Assembly (NCBI GenBank): GCA_048263775.1 | Contig: JBLXDU010000007.1 | Location: 1-64,000 of the forward strand | Origin: UBA1479 sp048263775 | Lineage (GTDB): Bacteria > Pseudomonadota > Alphaproteobacteria > Rhodospirillales > Casp-alpha2 | Length of the DNA stretch: 64,000 nucleotides | Reading direction: 5' to 3' | Part shown: positions 17,370-26,177 of the stretch, one piece after another | Position numbering within the stretch: position 1 is the first letter of the stretch | Layout: every line of letters starts with the position of its first letter | Translations under genes and position numbers: made by a program | Notes under the pieces: generated by a model | Told to the model about the DNA's origin: nothing | The model's input: only the letters and a program-made list of their open reading frames with translations | The model's database searches: none

Positions 17370-18248
17370 TCAGTAAGGGCGGTCGCCGTTCACCGTCACG
17401 CGGTGCATTTCCCGGCGATAGCCGTGGTAATCGTTGAGCGCGTAGTGATGGGTGCAACGGTTGTCCCAGAACGCCATGGAGCCGACCTGCCAGCGGAACC
17501 GGCAGGTGAATTCCGGGCGCTTGATATGAGCCAGCAGGTAATCGAGGATCGGCCGGCTTTCCTCGGCGCTCATGCCATCGAAGCGGACGGTGAAGGGCTC
17601 GTTCACATAAAGGCACTTGCGGCCGGTTTCCGGATGGGTGCGGACCACGGGATGGATCGTTTCCTTGGCCTCCATCTGTCCGCCGCGCAGCTTGGTCGAG
17701 CGCGTCGCGTTGCGTTCTGAATTGACCTGGGTCAGGAAGGCGTCGCTGTGCACGGCGTTCAGGGAGGTCAGCATGCGGCGCATGCCGTCGGTCAGCATCT
17801 CATAGGCTAGGGATAGGTTGGCGAACAGAGTGTCACCGCCGAACGGCGGGACTTCGCGGGCATAGAGGATCGAGCCCATGGGCGGTTCGGGCAGGAAGGT
17901 CGCATCCGAATGCCAGGTGTCGCCGATGTTGTTGAGCGCGTCCGCTTCCTTGACCACCTGAAGGATTTCCGGATGGCCGGGCAGGGGTTCGTACACCGGG
18001 TGGATGTTCAGGCTGCCGAAGCGCAGGCCGAAAGCCTTTTGCTGGTCCGGGGTCAGGTCCTGATCGCGGAAGAAGATGACGAGGTATTCGTTCAACGCCT
18101 TGCGGATTTCCGCCAGAACGTCATCCGAAACGTCCGTCGACAGGTCGACGCCGTCAATCTCGGCGCCCAATGCGCCGCAAATGGGCGTGACGCCGATGTG
18201 TCGATATCCTTCGGGGACTTTCGACAGCGTGGGCACGGGGTTCAGCAT
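17370..18248 (-). CDS. TauD/TfdA family Fe(II)/2-oxoglutarate dioxygenase
   Basis: 292 residues. The family hydroxylates substrates such as taurine or aryloxyalkanoates using Fe(II), O2 and 2-oxoglutarate. Iron ligands are visible as HxD in NIGDTWHSDATF near residue 115 and the distal His in DNRCTHHYALNDYHGYRR near 270; the 2-oxoglutarate Arg lies in that same end region. VRTHPETGRKCLYVN is typical. It is the last gene of the IclR-TAXI-TRAP operon, 10 bases after the permease, so its substrate is probably the compound imported by that transporter. Confidence 0.9.
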   Translation of the reverse strand: MLNPVPTLSKVPEGYRHIGVTPICGALGAEIDGVDLSTDVSDDVLAEIRKALNEYLVIFFRDQDLTPDQQKAFGLRFGSLNIHPVYEPLPGHPEILQVVKEADALNNIGDTWHSDATFLPEPPMGSILYAREVPPFGGDTLFANLSLAYEMLTDGMRRMLTSLNAVHSDAFLTQVNSERNATRSTKLRGGQMEAKETIHPVVRTHPETGRKCLYVNEPFTVRFDGMSAEESRPILDYLLAHIKRPEFTCRFRWQVGSMAFWDNRCTHHYALNDYHGYRREMHRVTVNGDRPY

Positions 18249-18258
18249 TTTAGGTCTC

Positions 18259-20229
18259 CTAGAGTTTTTCTGGTTGCGTCCGTCTGGACATGATCCAACG
18301 GGTTCCCAAGTGGCAAATGACGATGGCGATGCCGACCAGGTCTAACCCGTGATCGGGAACGACCAGGCAATAGGCGGCGAACAGGTAGAGGGCTCTTTCC
18401 ACCATGGTGCGGGCCGGGTAGCCGCTGATCGCGACGCCGAACAGGATCGCGCCGACTGTGGCGGTCAGGATCGACAGGAGGATCGCATACCAGGCGAAAT
18501 CGCTGCCGATGATCAGCAGGTCCGGGTTGAACACGAAGACGAAGGGAATCACAAAGGCCAGGGCGGCATAGCGGATGGCCGCCAGCCCCGTCCCGGTGAC
18601 CGATCCTTCGGCCAGGGCGGCCGCCCCGAAACTGGCGACCATGACCGGCGGCGTGATCAGGGACAGCACCGCGAAGTACAGGATGAACATATGGGCGGCC
18701 AGCACGGGCACGCCGAGTTCGATCAAGACCGGCCCGCCGATCGCAATCGTGATGATATAGGCGGCGACCGTCGGCATGCCCATGCCGAGCACGACACAGG
18801 TCAGCATCACGAAGATCAGGGCCAGGAACATCTGGCCGTTGGTGATGTTGATCAGCTCGCTCGACAGGCGTAGCCCGAACCCGGTCATGTTCAATACGCC
18901 GACGACGATCCCGGCGGCGGCGCAGGCGATCGTCGCGACCACGGTGGTCTTGGCCGCCGTGTGCAGGCAACCCAGAATTTCCGGCAGGGACAGGCGGGTT
19001 TCCGCCCGCAGGCTGGACACCACGATCGCCGTGGCGATCCCGACCAGGGCGGACATCATGGGCGAGTAGCCGGAGACCAGGGCGACGACCAGGGTGACGA
19101 TGGGCAGCACCATATGGGCGAGCTGCATGATCTCGCCCCGCTTGGGCATCATTTCCTCGGGCACGCCCTGCATGTTGTCGCGCCGCGCCGTCAGGTCGAT
19201 GGCGACGAACAGCGAGACATAGAACAGCAAGGCTGGCACGGCGGCGGCCACGATGATGTCGGCATAGGGAATGCCAGTGATGTCCGACATGACGAAGGCG
19301 ACGGCCCCCATGATCGGCGGGGTCAGCTGTCCGCCCGATGAGGCGGCGGCTTCGATGCCGCCGGCGTCTTCCTTGCGGAAGCCGATGCGTTTCATCAGCG
19401 GGATGGTAACCGCCCCCGTCGCCATGACGTTGGCGAGGGCGCTGCCCGAAATGGTGCCGAACGACGCGCTGGTGACGACGGCGACCTTGGCTGGCCCGCC
19501 GGGGGATTTCCCGGTGGCCTTCAGGCCGACCCTCTGGATCAGCATGCCGGTTTTACATTTTTCGATATAGGCGCCGAAGATGATGAACAGGAACACATAG
19601 GTCGCCATGGCGGCCACGGGGCTGCCGAAGATGCCGAAGGTCGTCATGTACAGACCCTGGAACACTTCGGGCGTCGGGATCGGCCGATGACGGAAAATGG
19701 AAAAGCTGTCACCGCCCCAGATGCCGTAGGCCAGGATGATGACGATCAGAATGGCGATCGGCAGACCGATGCAGCGCCGGGCCAGTTCAACCACCAGCGC
19801 GACCAGCGCGACGGCGGCAACGGTGTCCAGCGTCGTCGCCTCCGAATAGGCGAAGCGTTCTTCCAGCCCGGTCGGGTCCATGAGGATATGGACCAGGGAC
19901 AGTGTCAGGGCGACACCCAGCACGAAATCGATCGCCCAGGTCCAATCGGGCTTGGAGAAATCCCGCTTGCTGCCGCGAATGCTGAAGGAAAGCAGGCCGA
20001 CCAGGCTGATCAGCAGCAGGTGCAGCGGGCGCAGGACAAAGGTGTCATAGGCTCCGACGATGGGGACGTACAAATGGTACAGGCTGGCAAAGGTGCCGAT
20101 GGCCACGGTCAGGATCGCGAGAACCTGCCACCACTTGCGGCCCGCGCCGGCGAAAAACTGGCGTGCGGCGGCGAATTCGTTGACCGGAGCGTTTGTCGTG
20201 ATTGTTTGATCTTGCATCGGTTTTCGCAT
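18259..20229 (-). CDS. TRAP transporter fused permease (TAXI type)
   Basis: 656 residues with many hydrophobic helices. In TAXI systems the small and large permeases are one polypeptide (4TM/12TM fusion). The DctM-like half contains GTISGSALANVMATGAVTI (about 270), EAAASSGGQLTPPIMGAVAF (about 295), and LGMGMPTVAAYI (about 505), all signature stretches. Two starts are possible, 20229 (AAGGA three bases upstream) and 20217; the longer is given. It lies between the TAXI binding protein and the TauD gene and imports an organic acid-like solute driven by ion gradients. Confidence 0.93.
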   Translation of the reverse strand: MRKPMQDQTITTNAPVNEFAAARQFFAGAGRKWWQVLAILTVAIGTFASLYHLYVPIVGAYDTFVLRPLHLLLISLVGLLSFSIRGSKRDFSKPDWTWAIDFVLGVALTLSLVHILMDPTGLEERFAYSEATTLDTVAAVALVALVVELARRCIGLPIAILIVIILAYGIWGGDSFSIFRHRPIPTPEVFQGLYMTTFGIFGSPVAAMATYVFLFIIFGAYIEKCKTGMLIQRVGLKATGKSPGGPAKVAVVTSASFGTISGSALANVMATGAVTIPLMKRIGFRKEDAGGIEAAASSGGQLTPPIMGAVAFVMSDITGIPYADIIVAAAVPALLFYVSLFVAIDLTARRDNMQGVPEEMMPKRGEIMQLAHMVLPIVTLVVALVSGYSPMMSALVGIATAIVVSSLRAETRLSLPEILGCLHTAAKTTVVATIACAAAGIVVGVLNMTGFGLRLSSELINITNGQMFLALIFVMLTCVVLGMGMPTVAAYIITIAIGGPVLIELGVPVLAAHMFILYFAVLSLITPPVMVASFGAAALAEGSVTGTGLAAIRYAALAFVIPFVFVFNPDLLIIGSDFAWYAILLSILTATVGAILFGVAISGYPARTMVERALYLFAAYCLVVPDHGLDLVGIAIVICHLGTRWIMSRRTQPEKL

Positions 20230-20238
20230 TTTCCTTAC

Positions 20239-20280
20239 GCCCGCCGCCGCCCGTCATGACGGGTCGGGGCGGAGGCGGGT
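20239..20280 (-). other. Intercistronic stem-loop between TAXI binding protein and permease
   Basis: The gap between the two genes holds a perfect 14-base palindrome, CCCGTCATGACGGG at 20250-20263, flanked by C/G-rich arms (CCCGCCGCCG and GGCGGAGGCGGG) that extend the stem. There is no T run. In binding-protein/permease operons such hairpins often stabilise the upstream message or dampen downstream expression, giving more binding protein than permease. Confidence 0.6.
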
Positions 20281-20310
20281 GCAGGTTGACAGATAAGGAC
20301 CGGACGCTGC

Positions 20311-21291
20311 TTACTTCAGCAGGCCGATTTCCTTCCAATACTGGGCGGCACCCGGATGGAACGGGATGCGCACACCCTTGACGGCGATCTCTTCACCGAA
20401 TTCGCCATAGGCCTTGTGTGCCTGGACCAGCCGCTTGCGGTTTTCCCAGGTCGTCTTGACGATGTTGTAGGCCCATTCATCGGGCATTTCGGCATAGGTC
20501 GTCACCTGGGTGACGGAACCGATGGTCGGAACGTCCTTGTCCTGGCCCTTGAAGGTGCCGGCCGGGATGGTGACCTTTTCATAGTTAAAGGCCTTGCCCA
20601 GGGCGTCGGCGACGGCGTCGTCGACGGGCAACAGATGGCCCTCGGACACGGACAGGATTTCATCGACCACCGGATGGGGGATGGAGCCGATGACGGTGGC
20701 GGACTGCACCACGTTGTCCTGGAACAGGGCGGACATTTCGCCGTAGCCCGTGTTGACGATCTTCACGTCCTTGGCGACGCCCATCTCGGCGATGATGCGC
20801 TCGAAACTGGCGAGGCCGGTCATGCCGGCGCGGCCGGGGGCGGAACTTTTGCCGGCCAGATCGGCATAGCTTTTGATGTCCGGCTTGGCGACCGTCGACA
20901 GGTAGGCGCCGTTGGTCGACATCAGGGCACGCAGGTTCTGAACCGGCTTGCCTTCGAACTTGAGCATGCCCTTGTAGGCGGCGGTGACGTCCATGGCGAA
21001 GGCGAAGCCGACTTCGATCTTCTTGGCGCCGACGCCCTTCAGGTTGGAAATGCCGCCGCCCGGGGTGACGGTGGTCGCGACGCCGGGCCAGACCTTCTTG
21101 CTCAGCTCGGCGATGGCGGCAGCCCCCAGATACCAGGCGCCGCCCTGACCGCCGCCGACCATGGTCAGGTATTCGGGTGCCGCCGCCGCCGCATGGGCCT
21201 TGCGGGCCAGGGCCGCGGGCAGAACCAGGGCTGAACTCAGCGCCATGCCGGTGCCCATCTTGATGAAATCGCGTCGTCCATAGTCTTGCAT
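20311..21291 (-). CDS. TAXI family TRAP solute-binding protein
   Basis: 326 residues. The N terminus MQDYGRRDFIKMGTGMALSS has a twin-arginine motif (GRRDFIK), so export is by Tat, and is followed by a cleavage region near AHAAAAAPE. The mature start LTMVGGGQGGAWYLGAAAIAELSKK matches the TAXI family glycine-rich segment ('TGGTGGTYYPLG'), and VTPGGGISNLKGVGAKKIEVGFA is also typical. It binds the solute delivered to the fused permease encoded downstream. The ligand is not predictable; the adjacent TauD gene suggests a sulfonate, carboxylate or betaine-like compound. Confidence 0.92.
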   Translation of the reverse strand: MQDYGRRDFIKMGTGMALSSALVLPAALARKAHAAAAAPEYLTMVGGGQGGAWYLGAAAIAELSKKVWPGVATTVTPGGGISNLKGVGAKKIEVGFAFAMDVTAAYKGMLKFEGKPVQNLRALMSTNGAYLSTVAKPDIKSYADLAGKSSAPGRAGMTGLASFERIIAEMGVAKDVKIVNTGYGEMSALFQDNVVQSATVIGSIPHPVVDEILSVSEGHLLPVDDAVADALGKAFNYEKVTIPAGTFKGQDKDVPTIGSVTQVTTYAEMPDEWAYNIVKTTWENRKRLVQAHKAYGEFGEEIAVKGVRIPFHPGAAQYWKEIGLLK

Positions 21292-21333
21292 GTGTCGTTT
21301 CCTCCTGGTGGTGGTTTTGTGGTTGAGATGGAT

Positions 21334-22170
21334 TTATGGGGTCTGAACGCCGCGATAAGGCCGGGGCGGCAGTTGCCCGACCCAGTCGGCGGTTTGGAAA
21401 TGCCGTGCCAGATCGGTCAGCCGGACCCCCAGGTCCGGCAGGGAATCCTCGGTGATGCGCGACGCCGGGCCGCCGCAGTTGAACGCCGCCAGAACGTCGT
21501 TCGACAACGTGACGGCGACGCCGACGGCGTTCACATCGTCTTCCCAGATGCCGACGGCCGTGCAGTAGCCTTTCTCCGCGTATTCCTTTTCGGCGGCGCG
21601 TAAGGTCCGTTCCACATCCTTGAACCGGGACGGATCGTGGGTCTTGAACTGTCCCAGGATGGCGGCCTGTTCCGCCGTGTCGGCAGCCGCGAAATAGGCC
21701 TGGCCCATGGACGTCGTCTCCATGGGAATGCGCGAGCCGATGTCGAGGGGCAGGGCACGCACGGTGCGGTCGCGCGAGCGTTCGATCAGGATCATGGACA
21801 GCCCGTCGCGAATGCCGAGCGACACCGTGCCGCGCGAATAGTCGGCCAATTCCTGCATCATGGGCAGCGCGACCAGGCGCTTGTCCATGGACGCCATGAC
21901 CGGATAGCCCAGCGTCAACACCTTGGGGTGCAGGCTGTAGCGGCCGGAATCGGGACAGACGTAGATGTAGCCGGTTTCGACCAGGGTGTGGACCAGGCGA
22001 GCGATGGTTGATTTCGGCAGGCCCGTGGCCTTGGCCAGCTCGCCAAGGCTCATCCGGATACGGTCCGGCGAGAACGAAGCCAAGACCTTAAGGCCCCGCG
22101 CCAATCCGTTCACGAAAGCGCGGTCCTTGCCCGCGCTCGGGTTCGAGCGATCGCTCACAGAAGTTTCCAA
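21334..22170 (-). CDS. IclR family transcriptional regulator
   Basis: 278 residues. An N-terminal winged helix-turn-helix (about 20-85: GLKVLASFSPDRIRMSLGELAKATGLPKSTIARLVHTL) is followed by the IclR effector domain (about 100-265, GYPVMAS..., CTAVGIWEDDVNAVGVAV). It precedes the TAXI-TRAP-TauD genes on the same strand and is divergent from an SDR gene, so it most likely controls one or both. A TTG start at 22170 and a GTG at 22158 are both possible; GGAA lies ahead of the GTG. An operator-like inverted repeat lies in the divergent intergenic region. Confidence 0.9.
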   Translation of the reverse strand: METSVSDRSNPSAGKDRAFVNGLARGLKVLASFSPDRIRMSLGELAKATGLPKSTIARLVHTLVETGYIYVCPDSGRYSLHPKVLTLGYPVMASMDKRLVALPMMQELADYSRGTVSLGIRDGLSMILIERSRDRTVRALPLDIGSRIPMETTSMGQAYFAAADTAEQAAILGQFKTHDPSRFKDVERTLRAAEKEYAEKGYCTAVGIWEDDVNAVGVAVTLSNDVLAAFNCGGPASRITEDSLPDLGVRLTDLARHFQTADWVGQLPPRPYRGVQTP

Positions 22171-22247
22171 TCCCCAAGGTCGAGTCCGTTTATCGAACTC
22201 TTGTTTGCATTCCGGGATTAAACTTCATATCAAATTGCAGTGTCAAT

Positions 22248-22276
22248 ATGCGGTACACTATACCGCTATGCAGTAC
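22248..22276. promoter_or_regulatory. Operator-like inverted repeat between IclR and SDR genes
   Basis: GCGGTA at 22250-22255 and TACCGC at 22261-22266 are inverted arms with a 5-base spacer. ATGCGGTAC and ATGCAGTAC form an overlapping direct repeat over 22248-22276. The site is 20 bases upstream of the SDR start and about 80 bases upstream of the divergent iclR start, a sensible position for an IclR operator controlling both promoters. Binding is inferred. Confidence 0.5.
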
Positions 22277-22295
22277 GATATTGGGAGACCATCGA

Positions 22296-23015
22296 ATGAC
22301 AGCGACGACCGTCATCACCGGGGCAAACCGAGGCATCGGCTTGGCCACCGCGCAATTGCTGGCCGATCAGGGGCATGAGGTCGTCGGGACCGGCCGGACC
22401 GCGCCGACATCCTTTCCCGGCAAGTTCTACGAGGTGGATTTCGCCGATTCCGACAACCTGGCGGCGGTCGGCGCGGAAATCGCCGAACGGCACGCCGTGA
22501 CCGGGCTGGTCAACAACGCCGGCATATCCCAGGCCCGTTCCATCGACACGGTCACCCTGGAGGACATGGACGCCCATTACGACGTCAATCTGCGCGCCGT
22601 GGTGCAAATCACGCAAATCATGTTGCCTCGGCTGCGCGCGGCGGACGGCAATGGCCGGATCGTGAATATCGCCAGCCGCGTGGTCGTCGGCCGGGCCGTG
22701 CGCACGCCTTATGTGGCGACCAAGGCGGCATTGGTCGGGTTGACGCGAAGCTGGGCCCTGGACCTGGCCCATGATGGCATCACCGTCAATTGCATCGCGC
22801 CCGGACCCGTGGCGACCAAGCTGTTCAAGGGGAACCATCCGGACGGCTCGAAGGAACTCGCGGACGTTCTTGCGTCGATACCGCTGGCTCGGGTCGGTGC
22901 GCCTGAGGAAATTGCGGGGCCGATCGCGTTTCTGCTGTCGCCGGCCGCGTCCTACATCACCGGGCAGACATTATACGTCTGCGGTGGCGGCAGCATCGGA
23001 CACGTCCCGGTCTGA
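22296..23015 (+). CDS. SDR family oxidoreductase
   Basis: 239 residues, classical short-chain dehydrogenase. The cofactor loop is TGANRGIGLATAQLL at the N terminus, NNAGISQARS lies near residue 77, and the catalytic YVATK near 140 with a Ser in NIASRVVVGR. The end, ASYITGQTLYVCGGGSIG, is typical. The ATG at 22296 has GGGAGA upstream and starts directly before the cofactor loop. It is divergent from the IclR gene and likely belongs to the same pathway as the TAXI-TRAP operon. Confidence 0.9.
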   Translation: MTATTVITGANRGIGLATAQLLADQGHEVVGTGRTAPTSFPGKFYEVDFADSDNLAAVGAEIAERHAVTGLVNNAGISQARSIDTVTLEDMDAHYDVNLRAVVQITQIMLPRLRAADGNGRIVNIASRVVVGRAVRTPYVATKAALVGLTRSWALDLAHDGITVNCIAPGPVATKLFKGNHPDGSKELADVLASIPLARVGAPEEIAGPIAFLLSPAASYITGQTLYVCGGGSIGHVPV

Positions 23016-23038
23016 CCGACCCGGAGGGCGTTTCGGCG

Positions 23039-23863
23039 TTACTGCGTGGGCTTGGTGGCGAGCGACGGGCTTTCGTCGGCCAGGGTCGGGCCGTCGGCCG
23101 GCGCGCTGATGGCGCCGTTGGAAACCTCCCATTGGCGGTGCTGTTCGTACAGCGCCTTTTCCGTCGTATAGGGATCAAGCGAATTGGCGGTCGCCGCCTT
23201 GATCGCTTCCTGGTTCTCTGAATAGTTCACGGTGCCCTGGGCTGCCTTGCCGACGAGCGGCAGAGGGTTGGCGATCGACGTCAGGATGTCGCCCGTGGCA
23301 TCGCGCAAATTGCTGGGACCCAGGATCGGCAGGACGATATGCGGGCCCGGCGCCATGCCGCCCGCACCGAAAGCCTGCCCCAAATCTTCGGGTCGCGACT
23401 GCAGGCCCATGTCCGTGGCCGGGTCGCTCAAGCCGCCCACGCCGATGGTCGAATTGACCAGAAAGCGTTTGGTCGCGTTGCCGGCATTGTCCGTGTCGCC
23501 CTGCAGGAACGAAGACACGGCGGTGACAGGTTCCGCCAGGTTGCTGGCGGCGTTGGCGATGGCTTCCTGCATGCCGTCCGGCGTTACCGCTTTGTAGCCC
23601 GAGATCAGGGGATCAAGGATCAGGCCACGGAAGATGGAATTGAATTCCGAGGTCACGCGGTTGATGGATTCCAGCGGATCGTCGTCCTTGGCCTCGGCCT
23701 CGGGCGCGTGGAACTGCATCTTGATTTCAGCGGGCGGGGTATTGGCCTGCTCCTGGGCAGGTTCCGCAGCATGGGTCGTGCTCATACCAACCAGCAATGC
23801 CACGGCCGCAGCCGCGGGAAGGCGGATGAAGCCGTCAGAAAGGCGGTTTTTGTCCATGTTCAA
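23039..23863 (-). CDS. mlaA: MlaA (VacJ) family lipid-asymmetry protein
   Basis: 274 residues. MlaA removes misplaced phospholipids from the outer leaflet of the outer membrane and passes them to MlaC. Family features are DPLESINRVTSEFNSIFRGLILDPL near residue 62, VNSTIGVGGLSDPATDMGL near 135, and GPGxx-type GPHIVLPILGPSNLRDATGDI near 170. The signal peptide ends in THA|AEP without a lipobox cysteine, so this copy is probably not a lipoprotein, unlike E. coli MlaA. No mlaBCDEF genes lie nearby. A second ATG at residue 3 is equally possible as start. Confidence 0.9.
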   Translation of the reverse strand: MNMDKNRLSDGFIRLPAAAAVALLVGMSTTHAAEPAQEQANTPPAEIKMQFHAPEAEAKDDDPLESINRVTSEFNSIFRGLILDPLISGYKAVTPDGMQEAIANAASNLAEPVTAVSSFLQGDTDNAGNATKRFLVNSTIGVGGLSDPATDMGLQSRPEDLGQAFGAGGMAPGPHIVLPILGPSNLRDATGDILTSIANPLPLVGKAAQGTVNYSENQEAIKAATANSLDPYTTEKALYEQHRQWEVSNGAISAPADGPTLADESPSLATKPTQ

Positions 23864-24022
23864 ATCTCCAAACGGCGCGCCCCCACGCGCCAGCGTCTAA
23901 GTCCCCGGACCCTCTTACATACAACTGTGCCACAGTCTTTCTAGGTCCGGAAAGTTAAATGTTAGAAAAGGGTGGATAACGGGCTGGCCTTTTCAGGCGG
24001 ATCGGCGCCGCAATTCGCCGCG

Positions 24023-24766
24023 TCAGGCGAAGGCCCGTAGGGCCAGATAGGCTCCCAGCAGCAATAGCCCGAAAAAGAACACTCGGCGGAAGGTCTCGGC
24101 GGGAATGCGTCGGCGGATCATTTGCCCGCCGACCATTCCGGCCGCCGCAGGAACCAGGGCGGCCGCCGAGGTCAGGCCCAATTCCGTGGTCATGATGCCA
24201 TGGCCGGTCAGGCTGACGGCCTGGGCCGCCGTCGCGACGGTGAAGGCGATGCCCATGGCCTGGACCAGTTCATCACGGGTCAGGCCGAGTGCCTGCAGAT
24301 AGAGCGCGCCCGGCATGGTGAACGAGGCGACGCTGCCGGTCGCCACGCCGGCCAGGAAGCCGATGATGGGGGCCAGCGGTTTTTCCCAGCGCCCGGGCGG
24401 CGGGATCTGCGGGGTCATCAGGGAATACAGCGAATAGACCGCCAGCAGAATCCCCAAAGAACCCGACAGCAGATGGGCATCGATGATCACCAGCAGGGAT
24501 GCGCCGAACCACGTGCCGATGCAGGCCGCCGCCAATAACGGCCATAAGCGGCGAATCAGGACGGTGAAATTGCCGCCCACGGCCCCTTGCCAGATATTGG
24601 TCACCAGGGCCGGAACGACGACCAGTTGCACCGCTTCGTGCAGGCCGATGACGGCGGTCATTAACCCCATGGCGACGGTCGGCAGGCCGACGCCGACGAC
24701 ACCCTTCACGCCGCCCGCAATCAGGAAAATGACACCGACAAGAGCGAGAATCTGGGGTTCTGGCAT
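24023..24766 (-). CDS. TauE/SafE family sulfite exporter-like membrane protein
   Basis: 247 residues. Eight or so hydrophobic helices and the duplicated family pattern are visible: LVGVIFLIAGGVKGVVGVG near the N terminus and IIGFLAGVATGSVASFTMPG near residue 135. The family moves sulfite, sulfoacetate or other organosulfur anions across the inner membrane. The ATG at 24766 starts just before the first helix; a longer frame upstream has no membrane or family features. It is divergent from the hypothetical gene at 24999. Substrate unknown. Confidence 0.85.
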   Translation of the reverse strand: MPEPQILALVGVIFLIAGGVKGVVGVGLPTVAMGLMTAVIGLHEAVQLVVVPALVTNIWQGAVGGNFTVLIRRLWPLLAAACIGTWFGASLLVIIDAHLLSGSLGILLAVYSLYSLMTPQIPPPGRWEKPLAPIIGFLAGVATGSVASFTMPGALYLQALGLTRDELVQAMGIAFTVATAAQAVSLTGHGIMTTELGLTSAAALVPAAAGMVGGQMIRRRIPAETFRRVFFFGLLLLGAYLALRAFA

Positions 24767-24998
24767 GGCGCTGTGCGGGATCCTGGGGGCGGCGATGGCG
24801 GGATGATCTGCGGGACGGCACTGATAGCATAATATCCCGTGGCGTCCGGTTGAAAACGTTTCGGCGGACACCGAAGCGTCCCGCGGTGAAGCCGTGGGCC
24901 GAGAATGCGGCTGCCGGTTGTTTTGCGGGGCCGGACGGGGGTATTGTCCCGGCTTCTGCCATCGCAACCTTCTGATATTGAAAAGTGAACGCCCGTCC

Positions 24999-25415
24999 GT
25001 GATCAAGCGACTCTGGAATATGTTCTACGGCCCCGAGGCCGAGGCCAAGCGCCTCAACCGCGACGTGGCCTATATCGTGCACGCCCTGAACGAGGAGCAT
25101 TACGGCCCCATCGCCAAGGATGTCGCCACTGACCTGCGTAAGGACATCGACTACACGATTGAGACCTTCATCCGTAAGGATGAGACCTATGGCTTCAAGC
25201 GGGGCCTCGACAACCTGAGCCGCATGCACAACGAAGCCCGCAAGCGCCGCGACCAGCGCGCCCTGACGTCCCTGACCCTGGCCATCATTTACATGCGCGC
25301 GGGTAAGGTCGGCGACCCGGCCAAGCCGGCGATCGCGGCGATCGAGGCCTTTGTCGAGGAATGGTCGCCCGTGACCGAAGAGAACAGCGGCACCCTGCCG
25401 CCATCCCCGAATTGA
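24999..25415 (+). CDS. Hypothetical soluble protein
   Basis: 138 residues from a GTG at 24999; an ATG at 25020 is also possible. I do not recognise the family. It is soluble, mainly helical and rich in charged residues (EAEAKRLNRDVAYIVHALN, then RKDIDYTIETFIRKDET), with no signal peptide. Codon usage is like that of its neighbours. It lies alone between a TauE gene on the opposite strand and a glutathione transferase gene 95 bases downstream. The 232 bases upstream hold no other gene. Confidence 0.6.
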   Translation: MIKRLWNMFYGPEAEAKRLNRDVAYIVHALNEEHYGPIAKDVATDLRKDIDYTIETFIRKDETYGFKRGLDNLSRMHNEARKRRDQRALTSLTLAIIYMRAGKVGDPAKPAIAAIEAFVEEWSPVTEENSGTLPPSPN

Positions 25416-25510
25416 CGGTCCCGGCACGATAAGCAAAGCCTTGCCCGTGTCCGGCGTTCGCTTATGCTGGCGCGCAATGATCAAATACCGATGACGGAGG
25501 AGGATCCCCG

Positions 25511-26143
25511 ATGATCGATCTATATACCTGGGCTACGCCCAACGGGCGCAAGGCGTCCATCATGCTGGAAGAAGTCGGCCTGGAATACACCACCCACCAG
25601 GTCAACATCTCTAAGGGCGAACAGCACGCCCCCGAATTCCTGAAGATTTCACCGAACAACCGCATTCCGGCGATCGTCGATCCCGACGGTCCCGACGGCA
25701 AGCCGATCTCGGTGTTCGAGACGGGGGCCATCCTGATCTATCTGGCGGAAAAGACCGGCAGTGAACTGTTGCCGCGCGCGGGTCGCGAGCGCGTCGCCAC
25801 CTTTGAATGGCTGATGTGGCAGATGGGCGGCGTCGGGCCGATGTTCGGCCAGGCCCACCACTTCCTGTTCAACCCCTCGGAAGTCGTGCCCTACGGCCAG
25901 AAGCGCTATCACGACGAGACCAAGCGCCTGTACATGGTGATGAACGACCGCCGCCTGAACGAAACCGAATACCTTGCCGGCGATTTCTATTCCATCGCCG
26001 ACATCGCGGTGTATCCCTGGGTGTCGCGCCACGAACGCCATCAGGTCGACCTCAACGAATTCCCCAACGTGAAGCGTTGGTTTGATACAATCTCGGCGCG
26101 CGAGGCAGTGAAGAAGGGTATGGCGGTGCCGTTCGAGAACTGA
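25511..26143 (+). CDS. Glutathione S-transferase family protein (YfcG/YghU-like)
   Basis: 210 residues. Thioredoxin-fold N half begins MIDLYTWATPNGRKASIML; the T-P-N segment replaces the usual catalytic Ser/Tyr/Cys and marks the Nu-class enzymes such as E. coli YfcG and YghU, which act as disulfide oxidoreductases with glutathione. VFETGAILIYLAEKTG (about 75) is the gamma-glutamyl binding segment. The helical C half contains MGGVGPMFGQAHHFL and FYSIADIAVYPWVSRH. GGAGGA lies ahead of the start. It stands before a YbaK-type gene 34 bases away. Confidence 0.9.
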   Translation: MIDLYTWATPNGRKASIMLEEVGLEYTTHQVNISKGEQHAPEFLKISPNNRIPAIVDPDGPDGKPISVFETGAILIYLAEKTGSELLPRAGRERVATFEWLMWQMGGVGPMFGQAHHFLFNPSEVVPYGQKRYHDETKRLYMVMNDRRLNETEYLAGDFYSIADIAVYPWVSRHERHQVDLNEFPNVKRWFDTISAREAVKKGMAVPFEN

Positions 26144-26177
26144 CGGCGTCTTAGGCGGTAGACGGGAGCGGGCGGCC

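Noticed and set aside
24273..25484. Minus-strand open frame of about 403 codons across the TauE start
   Set aside because: Out of frame with TauE and antisense to the gene at 24999; low-complexity Arg/His/Gly composition.
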